A stretch of DNA of 25,685 nucleotides from an uncultured Lactobacillus sp. (GTDB lineage: Bacteria; Bacillota; Bacilli; Lactobacillales; Lactobacillaceae). Position 1 is the first letter of the stretch, and each line of letters starts with the position of its first letter. Of this stretch, positions 13,487 through 20,437 are shown one piece after another. Location: contig CAMLRO010000016.1 of NCBI GenBank assembly GCA_946482425.1, positions 1 through 25,685 of the forward strand, given 5' to 3'. A program made the translations under genes and the position numbers. The notes beneath the pieces are model-generated. The model had not been told where the DNA came from, did not search any database, and saw only the letters and a list, made by a program, of their open reading frames with translations.

Positions 13487-14602
13487 ATGTCAAGACTTGT
13501 GCGAGTTGGTGCCGGAGGTAAAGAAATTAGCTGGCATAATGCCTTAAAAGATTTACGTGCGGATGATGTCTTGCTTCTGGAGCCAGGATTTTATGAATTA
13601 CCTGCTGGAACTTTTTTAGCTGATATTACGATTAAAGGAACTGGCAATCTTCCTGAAGATACAACAATACTGGGTTATGTGAATGTAGATGCTGGTAGTC
13701 AATTTGTTAATTTAGAAAATTTGTGTGTTAATACTGTAAATGATGCTAACAGCTTATTTGTGCCTGCTGCAGCCAATACTTTTTTGTCATTACGCAATTG
13801 TATTGTCAAGGGTTTCGGTGGTGATACTGCTACTATAGCTGCTAATGGTAAAGTGACACTGGAGCTGTTTTCGACAGTAATCATGAATGGTTCAGTTTCT
13901 TTATTTGCTGATTCAAATTTTCGCTTGGAAATGAATGATTCGACTATCAAAAATGTCGTTCAAGATATTGGAGCTTTGGCACTGGAAGGGCATGGCACTG
14001 CTGTTATCAATAACTCTCGCATTCATGGCAGTATTGATACCTTTAAAAAAGCAAATGTTGAATTAGATATAAATAACACCGTTGTTTCCTCACTTCTTAT
14101 TCAGGGACAGGTCTGGTTGAACATGCTTAACAGCAAGCTTTTGTCACAAGAAGATACCGGAATGTTCATAACCGATGAGACCTGGATTAATATCATTGGC
14201 AGTGAGTTTAAGGGTGGCTTTTACTGCGAGAAAAACCCACACATAATTATTCAAAACAGCAGAATAAACCGCTTGATTGCTACAGGAGAAGCGAAGATCA
14301 CACTTAACAATTCTGTTATTGTTAACCATGCTGATTTTCAGAATGAAGTTGAGTGCAATTCCAGGCACGTAACTTTCAATGGAGGCAATGAGTACGAGTA
14401 TTTTTTAGCTTTAAGCGATCAGGCTAAGTTTGAAGGACATGATCTTATCTTTAATTCTAATGGTGCAAACTTGGCCGTAGAAAATCAGGCACACTTGCAT
14501 GCCAGCGTGATTGCCACAAGTGATGATTCGATAACGGTAGAATGTGGACAAAATGCTGAATTTCGTTTATGGGGCATGAAATGGACCACTAAGAAAAATT
14601 AG
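13487..14602 (+). CDS. Right-handed parallel beta-helix protein of unknown function
   Basis: The 371-aa protein starts at ATG behind AAGAAGGG. The first 70 residues (EISWHNALKDLRADDVLLLEPGFYELPAGTF, split by ITIKGTGN) match the opening of pectin-lyase-fold proteins: a 'resource-list' helix, then a PGxY turn. From there to the end, short beta-strand coils recur every 20-25 residues with Asn/Ser ladders: LRNCIVKG, LEMNDSTIKN, INNSRIHGS, LDINNTVVSS, LNMLNSKLLS, IIGSEFKGG, IQNSRINRL, LNNSVIVNH. There is no signal peptide, wall anchor or membrane segment, so it appears cytoplasmic, unusual for a beta-helix. I see no catalytic constellation of a polysaccharide lyase. A GntR regulator begins 81 bases downstream with no clear terminator between. 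Function unknown. Confidence 0.75.
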   Translation: MSRLVRVGAGGKEISWHNALKDLRADDVLLLEPGFYELPAGTFLADITIKGTGNLPEDTTILGYVNVDAGSQFVNLENLCVNTVNDANSLFVPAAANTFLSLRNCIVKGFGGDTATIAANGKVTLELFSTVIMNGSVSLFADSNFRLEMNDSTIKNVVQDIGALALEGHGTAVINNSRIHGSIDTFKKANVELDINNTVVSSLLIQGQVWLNMLNSKLLSQEDTGMFITDETWINIIGSEFKGGFYCEKNPHIIIQNSRINRLIATGEAKITLNNSVIVNHADFQNEVECNSRHVTFNGGNEYEYFLALSDQAKFEGHDLIFNSNGANLAVENQAHLHASVIATSDDSITVECGQNAEFRLWGMKWTTKKN

Positions 14603-14683
14603 GTTGCTAAATTATAATTTGTAACGTATCATGCAGAGTAGACCAATTTGAATTATAATAAGATGTGTAATGGAGGTGCATTC

Positions 14684-15382
14684 ATGGAAGAACCAATGTA
14701 CATCAAAATTCACAATCAAATTAAACGTGAAATAGAAAAGCATAATTACAAAGTTGGTAGTAAAATTCCAGCTGAAAGGCAGCTAGCCCAAAAGTTTGGT
14801 GTTTCTCGGATGACGTTGCGACAAGCAATTAAAACTTTGGAAGATGAAGGCATTTTAGAACAGCGTGTTGGTAGCGGAACATATGTAGCTAACCAAAAAG
14901 TGCAGGAAAAAATGTCGGGAATTATGTCTTTTACCGATATTACACATGCTAATGGCCAAACGCCTTCAAGTAAGTTGATTTCTTATCGTTTTGGTAAGCC
15001 TTCCTTATCGGAAATGGAGCGGTTGAATTTAGATGATACGCAGGAAGTTTTGCGTATGGAGCGTATCCGTTATGCAGATGAGGTTCCGATTTGCTATGAA
15101 GTTGTATCTATTCCTCATAGCGTGATTTTAAATATGTCCAAAGCCGATATTTCTTCGCATTTATATCAAACTTTAGAAAAAAATGGTTATAAAATAGGAC
15201 GTGTAACTGAATATATTTCTGCAGCGGTGGCAAACGAAAATGCCGCAAGATTGCTCGATGCCAAGAAAGGTGAAGCATTAATTACTCGCCTGCAAGTAAC
15301 TGAACTCTCTAATGGCGTACCCTTTGAGTATACTAGAGCCAGCTATGTTGCGGATCGTTTTGAATTTACTTTTGCAAAATAA
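14684..15382 (+). CDS. GntR/HutC-family regulator with UTRA domain (NagR/YvoA-like)
   Basis: The 232-aa regulator has an N-terminal winged helix (about 8-72; GSKIPAERQLAQKFGVSRMT and GILEQRVGSGTYV) and a C-terminal UTRA ligand domain (about 90-230; TPSSKLISYRF, VLRMERIRYADEVPICYE, GVPFEYTRASYVADRFEF). The pattern resembles NagR/YvoA regulators of amino-sugar use, which bind GlcN-6-P or GlcNAc-6-P. The ATG at 14684 is chosen because GGAGGTG lies 5 bases upstream. A TTG at 14648 overlaps the TATAAT at 14654-14659 and is unlikely. TAGACCAAT at 14639-14647 equals one half of the ATTGGTC-TAGACCAAT operator of that family, suggesting autoregulation, though the left half is not conserved. No amino-sugar gene is adjacent. 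Confidence 0.88.
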   Translation: MEEPMYIKIHNQIKREIEKHNYKVGSKIPAERQLAQKFGVSRMTLRQAIKTLEDEGILEQRVGSGTYVANQKVQEKMSGIMSFTDITHANGQTPSSKLISYRFGKPSLSEMERLNLDDTQEVLRMERIRYADEVPICYEVVSIPHSVILNMSKADISSHLYQTLEKNGYKIGRVTEYISAAVANENAARLLDAKKGEALITRLQVTELSNGVPFEYTRASYVADRFEFTFAK

Positions 15383-15383
15383 A

Positions 15384-15422
15384 AAACTCTGAATTAACTT
15401 TGTTAGTTAGTTCAGAGTTTTT
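15384..15422. terminator. Bidirectional terminator between the GntR gene and tagD
   Basis: ACTCTGAATTAACT (15386-15399) pairs with AGTTAGTTCAGAGT (15405-15418, one G-T) around a 5-base loop, with A and T runs outside. It lies between two convergent genes. Confidence 0.92.
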
Positions 15423-15423
15423 G

Positions 15424-15810
15424 TTATTTTAAATCATCTTTGATTTTAGTGGTAGAGATTCCCGGTGTACGAGGCAAATAGACTACTTTGCAGTATGGTT
15501 TTAAAAAGTCAAATTTACCCTTCCAGTCATTACCCATAACAAAAGTATCAATGTCATATTTTTGAATATCACTAATTTTTTGTTCCCAGTCTTTTTCGGG
15601 AATAACCTGATCGACGTAACGAATAGCCTCTAGGATATATTTACGCTCAGCGTAATTATTATACGATTCCTTGTGTTTTTGAAATTGATTGAATTCGTCG
15701 GTAGACAAACCAACAATAAGATAATCGCCTAATTCGCGAGCGCGTTTTAGCAAGCGGACATGACCATAATGCAGTAAATCAAATGTACCATAAGTAATTA
15801 TTTTTTTCAT
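15424..15810 (-). CDS. tagD: Glycerol-3-phosphate cytidylyltransferase
   Basis: This 128-aa enzyme makes CDP-glycerol from CTP and glycerol 3-phosphate, the activated unit for wall teichoic acid and its linkage unit. Length matches TagD (about 129). Nucleotidyltransferase motifs are TYGTFDLLHYGHVRLL (His14 and His17 of HxGH), VGLSTDEFN, YAERKYILEAIRYVD, FVMGNDWKGKFD and the ISTTKIK signature near the C terminus. The start is the ATG at 15810-15808 (minus), with AGGAGT about 10 bases upstream. The 24 extra codons of the longer frame run into the promoter. The gene is divergent from tagA and controlled from the shared 120-base region. Confidence 0.94.
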   Translation of the reverse strand: MKKIITYGTFDLLHYGHVRLLKRARELGDYLIVGLSTDEFNQFQKHKESYNNYAERKYILEAIRYVDQVIPEKDWEQKISDIQKYDIDTFVMGNDWKGKFDFLKPYCKVVYLPRTPGISTTKIKDDLK

Positions 15811-15853
15811 AGTTCCAGTACTCCTATTAATTTGACGAGTTAATAGTATCATA

Positions 15854-15882
15854 TTTATAGAAAAGGTAAAGCGTATCCTCAA
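15854..15882 (-). promoter_or_regulatory. Promoter of tagD
   Basis: On the minus strand TTGAGG (15882-15877), 17 bases, TATAAA (15859-15854). The -35 lies inside the left arm of an inverted repeat shared with tagA. Confidence 0.65.
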
Positions 15883-15918
15883 TTCGAAATTATTTTGATA
15901 AAATAAAGTAAATTGAGG
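15877..15918. repeat. Inverted repeat in the tagD-tagA divergent promoter region
   Basis: CCTCAATT (15877-15884) and AATTGAGG (15911-15918) are separated by 26 bases. The left arm covers the tagD -35. The right arm falls near the expected tagA transcription start, downstream of an extended -10 TGATAAAAT (15896-15904). It may be an operator pair or chance. Confidence 0.4.
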
Positions 15919-15934
15919 ATTAGGAGATATAGTT

Positions 15935-16666
15935 ATGACTAAAGTAAATGTTTTAGGAGTTAATTTCGATAATAAAAGTTTTAATCAGTTTCAAAATGAA
16001 TTTGTTGGTAGAATTAATGCTCATCAATCAACCTTTATAGTTACTGCCAATCCTGAAATTGTTATGTCAGCTAATGAAAATCCTGAATTTATGAAGATTT
16101 TAACTTATGATGCTGACTATATCACCGCTGATGGCATTGGCATTGTCAAAGCAAGTCATATATTAGGAGAGCCGCTTAAGGAAAGGGTAACAGGTTATGA
16201 TCTGTTTTCTTGGCTAATGAAGTTGGCAAATGACCGCAGCTTAAGAGTATTTCTTATCGGGGCTCGACCAGAGGTAATTCATGCCATTCAAGGAAAAATT
16301 GCCAGGGACTATTCTGATATTCAGCTGGTAGGAGCTGAGGACGGCTATTTTAAGGAAGATTTGGAACTTGTTGCTTACCAGATAGAACGTACAGAGCCTG
16401 ACCTGGTTTTTGCTGCCCTAGGTTCCCCTCGTCAGGAACAGCTTTTGTCTGTTTTGCGAAGAAACCTGCTGCCCGCTCTTATGATGGGAGTAGGGGGCAG
16501 TTTTGACGTCTTTTCAGGAAAGGTCAAACGAGCTCCTCAGATTTGGCAGACTATTCATTTAGAGTGGTTTTATCGTCTTCTTAAAAATCCTGCTCGGTTA
16601 AAGCGAATGATGGTTTTACCGCATTTTGTTCACGCAGTTTACCAGTCGAAAAAAGGAAAAGAATAA
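15935..16666 (+). CDS. tagA: WecG/TagA/CpsF-family N-acetylmannosaminyltransferase
   Basis: The 243-aa GT26 enzyme should transfer ManNAc from UDP-ManNAc to undecaprenyl-PP-GlcNAc, the second step of the wall teichoic acid linkage unit, at the inner membrane face. Family motifs are FIVTANPEIVMSANENPEF, ITADGIGIV (Asp66, the expected catalytic Asp), VTGYDLF, VFLIGARPEV, ALGSPRQE, GVGGSFDVFSGKVKRAPQIWQ, and the C-terminal EWFYRLLKNPARLKRM segment implicated in membrane binding. The ATG follows TTAGGAGAT. The following glycosyltransferase starts 2 bases after the stop, and divergent tagD supplies CDP-glycerol for the next step. Confidence 0.93.
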   Translation: MTKVNVLGVNFDNKSFNQFQNEFVGRINAHQSTFIVTANPEIVMSANENPEFMKILTYDADYITADGIGIVKASHILGEPLKERVTGYDLFSWLMKLANDRSLRVFLIGARPEVIHAIQGKIARDYSDIQLVGAEDGYFKEDLELVAYQIERTEPDLVFAALGSPRQEQLLSVLRRNLLPALMMGVGGSFDVFSGKVKRAPQIWQTIHLEWFYRLLKNPARLKRMMVLPHFVHAVYQSKKGKE

Positions 16667-16668
16667 TT

Positions 16669-17760
16669 ATGAAAGTTTTGCACGTTAATGCTGGACTCGA
16701 AAATGGTGGCGGTCTGACCCATATCATTAATTTGCTAAAAGAGGCTAAAAATGAACAACAAAACTTTACTTTATTATGTTTAGCCGAAGGCCCCGTTGCT
16801 CAAGCTGCTCGCACGGCAAAACTGGATGTACAAGTTTTGGGAATAAAAAGTCGTTATGATTTAGGCAGCTTGAATAAGCTGGCTAATTTCATTAATCAGG
16901 GAAACTTTAATATAGTTCATACTCATGGAGCAAGAGCAAATTTATTCCTGTCTTTAATTAGGCGAAAAATTACGGCTAAATGGTGCATAACTATTCATTC
17001 CGACCCCTATCTTGATTTTGCCGGTCGTGGTTTAAAGGGTAAAATATTTACTAGAGTTAATTTGCATGCAATTAGTAAGGCTGATTGTATTTTTGCTATT
17101 ACCAAAAGATTTGCTGACTTAGTAGTCAAAAAGATAAAAATTAAGAAAGAAAAAGTTCACGTGATATATAATGGCACTTTTTTTCATGAAGACAGCCAGA
17201 TTCCTGCTAAATATGAACATCCCAATTTTAATATAGTAAATGTTGCCAGAGCCGAAAAAGTTAAAGGTCAGGCGTTGCTGCTGCAAGCATTAAAAAAACT
17301 AAATAATGCCAATGTTCATTTATTTATTGTCGGGGACGGTACGGAGTTAAGCTCCCTAAAAAATCTAGCGCAACAGCTAAAATTGGGTCCGCAAGTAACT
17401 TTTCAAGGCTTTATGACGCACAAACAATTGAAAAACTTATATCGGCGTATGGACCTAGCGGTTTTAACTTCATATTCAGAGAGTTTTCCTTTAGTTTTAT
17501 TGGAAGCAAGCGATAATCTTTTGCCGCTGTTGTCAACTGCAGTTGGTGATATTAAAGTAATGATACCAGATCAAAAGCATGGTTTTGTAGCTAATATTGG
17601 TGATGTAGATTCGATTTGTACCCAGTTAAAGCAGGCTGTAGACACCCCTAAAGATCAGCTTAAGGAAATGGCTCAGCGTGAGAAAAATTATGTTGAACGA
17701 AATTTTTCATTAAAGAAGCAGTTACAAAGCATTTTGCAGGTATACAACAAGATTGAATAA
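16669..17760 (+). CDS. Glycosyltransferase family 4 protein
   Basis: The 363-aa GT-B retaining glycosyltransferase has the N-terminal acceptor half (VLHVNAGLENGGGLTHIINLL, IVHTHGARANLFLSL, TIHSDPY). The C-terminal nucleotide-sugar half (about 190-355) has NVARAEKVKGQALLLQAL, FIVGDGTEL, FQGFM, and the E-x7-E motif Glu271/Glu279 in YSESFPLVLLEASD. No membrane segment is seen. The ATG lies 2 bases after tagA with AAAAAGG inside tagA's end, so they are translationally coupled. Context points to wall teichoic acid, capsule or exopolysaccharide assembly. Sugar and acceptor cannot be predicted. No strong terminator follows, so some transcripts may enter pncB. Confidence 0.88.
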   Translation: MKVLHVNAGLENGGGLTHIINLLKEAKNEQQNFTLLCLAEGPVAQAARTAKLDVQVLGIKSRYDLGSLNKLANFINQGNFNIVHTHGARANLFLSLIRRKITAKWCITIHSDPYLDFAGRGLKGKIFTRVNLHAISKADCIFAITKRFADLVVKKIKIKKEKVHVIYNGTFFHEDSQIPAKYEHPNFNIVNVARAEKVKGQALLLQALKKLNNANVHLFIVGDGTELSSLKNLAQQLKLGPQVTFQGFMTHKQLKNLYRRMDLAVLTSYSESFPLVLLEASDNLLPLLSTAVGDIKVMIPDQKHGFVANIGDVDSICTQLKQAVDTPKDQLKEMAQREKNYVERNFSLKKQLQSILQVYNKIE

Positions 17761-17770
17761 ATTACTAAGT

Positions 17771-17799
17771 TTGTTAAAAAATCCACAAATGTTTATAAT
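17771..17799 (+). promoter_or_regulatory. Promoter of pncB-nadE
   Basis: TTGTTA (17771-17776), 17 bases, TATAAT (17794-17799), 38 bases before the ATG. Confidence 0.75.
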
Positions 17800-17822
17800 T
17801 AGAAAAAAATATTAGTGGATTT
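17779..17822. repeat. Inverted repeat flanking the pncB -10
   Basis: AAATCCAC (17779-17786) and GTGGATTT (17815-17822) are separated by 28 bases. One arm lies in the promoter spacer and one in the early leader. It could be an operator or a leader hairpin. The long loop and lack of a T run argue against a terminator. Confidence 0.4.
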
Positions 17823-17837
17823 AGTTAAGAGGACAGA

Positions 17838-19316
17838 ATGTTTTACCAAGAATTGGATAAAGATGACTCGTTAACTCTTCATACAGATTTGTATGAAATT
17901 AACATGATGTATACCTATTTTAAAAAAGGAATTTCAGAACGTAATGCGGTTTTTGAGGTTTATTACCGTAAAGAACCGTTTGGCAATGGGTATTCTGTTT
18001 ATGCAGGATTAGAACACGTAATTTTATACTTACAAAACTTAAAATTTAAAGAAAGTGATCTGAAGTACTTAAAAGAAGAAATTGGCTATGATGATGATTT
18101 TATTGATTATCTGCGCCAACTGAGACTAAAGCTTACAGTAAGGTCGATGCCCGAAGGAGAGATTGCTTTTGCCAATGAACCTTTGCTGCAAGTTGAAGGG
18201 CCATTAGCTCAATGCCAATTAGTTGAGACTGCAATTTTAAATATAATTAATTATCAAACGTTGTTAGCAACTAAAGCTGCTCGTGTCAAACTAGCCGTGC
18301 AAGGCGACGGCGTCATGGAATTTGGTACTAGACGGGCACAGGAAGCAGATGCTGCAATTTGGGGTACTCGTGCAGCTTATATCGGTGGTTTTGACTCAAC
18401 AAGCAATGTTCGTGCCGGTAAGTTGTTTGGGATTCCTGTTTCTGGCACGCACGCTCATTCATTAGTAGAAGCCTTTGGCAGTGAATATGAAGCATTTAAG
18501 GCATACGCAGAAACACATAAAGACTGTGTCTTTTTGGTAGATACATACGATACAGTTAGAAGCGGCGTACCAAATGCAATTCGAGTTGCCAATGAAATGG
18601 GTGATAAGATTAACTTTCAAGGCGTGCGCATAGATTCTGGTGACATGGCTTATATTTCTAAGCAGGTTCGCCGTGAACTAGATAATGCCGGTTATACCAA
18701 AGCCAAAATTTTTGCTTCAAATGATTTGGATGAAACTACGATTACCAGTTTAAAAATGCAGGGAGCCAAAATTGATGTTTGGGGCATTGGCACGAAATAT
18801 ATTACGGCTTATGACCAACCGGCTTTAGGAGCCGTTTATAAATTAGTTTCCATTGAAGATGATCAGCACCAGATGCGTGATACTTTAAAAATTTCTTCTA
18901 ATGTGGAAAAGGTTTCAACTCCCGGCAAAAAGCAGGTTTGGCGTATTTCAGCCAATACCGAAAAGAAAAATGAGGGTGACTGGATTGCACGGGCTGGTGT
19001 GGATCCGCGAGAATTTGATTCACTTTATATGTTTCATCCCCAGTATACTTATATTAATAAAGTGGTAACTGATTATACTGCTGAGCCACTTTTAAAAGAT
19101 ATTTTTGTAAATGGCCAATTAAAATATCACAAGCCTAAATTAATAGATATCAAAAACTTTTGTGCAGCTAACTTAGATGGTCTTTGGGATGAATATAAGC
19201 GTAGTTTGAACCCACAGGAATATCCTGTTGACCTTTCTCAAGACTTGTATGACAGTAAAATGAACATCATCCAGGATATTCGCACTAAAATCAATAAGGG
19301 AGATACTGCACAATGA
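17838..19316 (+). CDS. pncB: Nicotinate phosphoribosyltransferase
   Basis: The 492-aa enzyme joins nicotinate and PRPP, with ATP hydrolysis, to nicotinate mononucleotide, the entry step of niacin salvage. Length and motifs fit the Gram-positive family: [61 protein letters not shown], the catalytic phospho-histidine His205 in [40 protein letters not shown] and [10 protein letters not shown]. The ATG follows AAGAGGA. Its stop overlaps the nadE start by 4 bases (ATGA), so both salvage steps are produced together. An inverted repeat brackets the promoter -10 and may be a niacin- or NAD-responsive operator, not identified. Confidence 0.95.
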   Translation: MFYQELDKDDSLTLHTDLYEINMMYTYFKKGISERNAVFEVYYRKEPFGNGYSVYAGLEHVILYLQNLKFKESDLKYLKEEIGYDDDFIDYLRQLRLKLTVRSMPEGEIAFANEPLLQVEGPLAQCQLVETAILNIINYQTLLATKAARVKLAVQGDGVMEFGTRRAQEADAAIWGTRAAYIGGFDSTSNVRAGKLFGIPVSGTHAHSLVEAFGSEYEAFKAYAETHKDCVFLVDTYDTVRSGVPNAIRVANEMGDKINFQGVRIDSGDMAYISKQVRRELDNAGYTKAKIFASNDLDETTITSLKMQGAKIDVWGIGTKYITAYDQPALGAVYKLVSIEDDQHQMRDTLKISSNVEKVSTPGKKQVWRISANTEKKNEGDWIARAGVDPREFDSLYMFHPQYTYINKVVTDYTAEPLLKDIFVNGQLKYHKPKLIDIKNFCAANLDGLWDEYKRSLNPQEYPVDLSQDLYDSKMNIIQDIRTKINKGDTAQ

Positions 19317-20143
19317 GACCACTGCAAAAGGAAATTATAAAATATGAACATGTTTTGCCTCAAATTGATCCGCAAAAAGAAATTAGATGTTCAGTTGATT
19401 TTTTGAAAGATTATCTTAAAGCAAATACATTTTTGAAGTCTTATGTGTTGGGTATTTCTGGCGGGCAAGATTCCACGCTGACTGGGAAATTATGTCAGAT
19501 GGCAATTACTGAAATGCGTAAGGAAACGGGCGACAATTCATATCAATTCATTGCGGTTCGTTTACCCTATGGCGTTCAAGCAGATGCACAAGATGCGGCA
19601 GATGCCATTGCCTTTCAAAAACCTGACCAGGATTTAACAGTCAATATTAAACCGGCTGTTGATGCTTTGGTAGCTAGTTTGCATGAAGCTGGACAAGAAA
19701 TTACTGATTTTAATAAAGGCAATGTAAAAGCGCGCGAGCGTATGGTAGTCCAATATGCTATTGCAGGAGCTAATAACGGAGCTGTTGTTGGGACAGATCA
19801 TGCGGCTGAAAATTTTAGCGGCTTTTATACTAAATACGGTGACGGCGCGGCAGATTTAACGCCACTATTTCGCTTAGACAAACGTCAAGGTAAGCAGATG
19901 CTCAAATTTTTAAATTGTCCAGAGCATTTGTACCAAAAGGCACCAACGGCAGATTTGGAAGAAAATAAGCCAGGCTTACCTGATGAAGTTGCACTCGGTG
20001 TTAGCTATCAGGATGTTGACAACTATTTAGAAGGGCATGAAGTTTCTGAAACAGCCGCTGAAAAAATTGAATCTCTATGGCGTAAAAGTGAACATAAACG
20101 GCATTTGCCCATAACTGTTTTTGATGATTTTTATCGTAAATAA
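19313..20143 (+). CDS. nadE: NH3-dependent NAD+ synthetase
   Basis: This 276-aa enzyme amidates nicotinate adenine dinucleotide to NAD+ with ATP and ammonia, the final step of the pathway that pncB opens. The length is the short bacterial form without a glutaminase domain. Motifs are the PP-loop SGGQDST (residues 49-55), [58 protein letters not shown] and KAPTADLEE, ending in [16 protein letters not shown]. It overlaps pncB by 4 bases. AAGGGAG inside pncB serves as ribosome site. No strong terminator is seen before the next promoter at 20188. The intermediate enzyme NadD is not in the window. Confidence 0.95.
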   Translation: MRPLQKEIIKYEHVLPQIDPQKEIRCSVDFLKDYLKANTFLKSYVLGISGGQDSTLTGKLCQMAITEMRKETGDNSYQFIAVRLPYGVQADAQDAADAIAFQKPDQDLTVNIKPAVDALVASLHEAGQEITDFNKGNVKARERMVVQYAIAGANNGAVVGTDHAAENFSGFYTKYGDGAADLTPLFRLDKRQGKQMLKFLNCPEHLYQKAPTADLEENKPGLPDEVALGVSYQDVDNYLEGHEVSETAAEKIESLWRKSEHKRHLPITVFDDFYRK

Positions 20144-20187
20144 GGACTAGATATTTGGAGCTTGATTTTTCCTCAGTAGGCCTGTTA

Positions 20188-20215
20188 TTGACAAAAACTG
20201 TGCAAGTAGTACAAT
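20188..20215 (+). promoter_or_regulatory. Promoter of the alaS T-box leader
   Basis: A consensus -35 TTGACA (20188-20193), 16 bases, TACAAT (20210-20215). It predicts a leader of about 215 bases before the ATG. Confidence 0.8.
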
Positions 20216-20221
20216 TACTGA

Positions 20222-20412
20222 TAACTTAAGATATGTTTTTTAAGATTAGCAGTTCAAAGAGAGAATCGCCTGGTGAAAAAGATTTACTGCTATTTAAAAA
20301 ATGCTCCTTACAGTTCAAATAAATAAAAATAATTAAGAGGTAACAAGCACTGTTGCAATTGAGGTGGTACCGCGTTTAAAGGCGTCCTTAAAGTAAGCAA
20401 CGGTGTTTTTAT
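20222..20412 (+). ncRNA. T-box riboswitch upstream of alaS
   Basis: The conserved T-box element AGGTGGTACCGCG lies at 20362-20374. Its antiterminator can form: TTGAGG (20359-20364) with CCTTAA (20386-20391), a TGGTACC bulge for the tRNA acceptor end, and GCG/CGT. Upstream, AGAGAG and GGTGAAA elements of stem I are visible. GCT alanine triplets lie at 20289-20291 and 20303-20305 as specifier candidates. Uncharged tRNA-Ala should favour antitermination. The only evident stem before the T run (20406-20420) is CACTGTTGC (20348-20356)/GCAACGGTG (20397-20405). It encloses the antiterminator and does not compete with it in the usual way. Confidence 0.88.
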
Positions 20413-20437
20413 TTTGGCAAAAAGGGAGATATATTTG

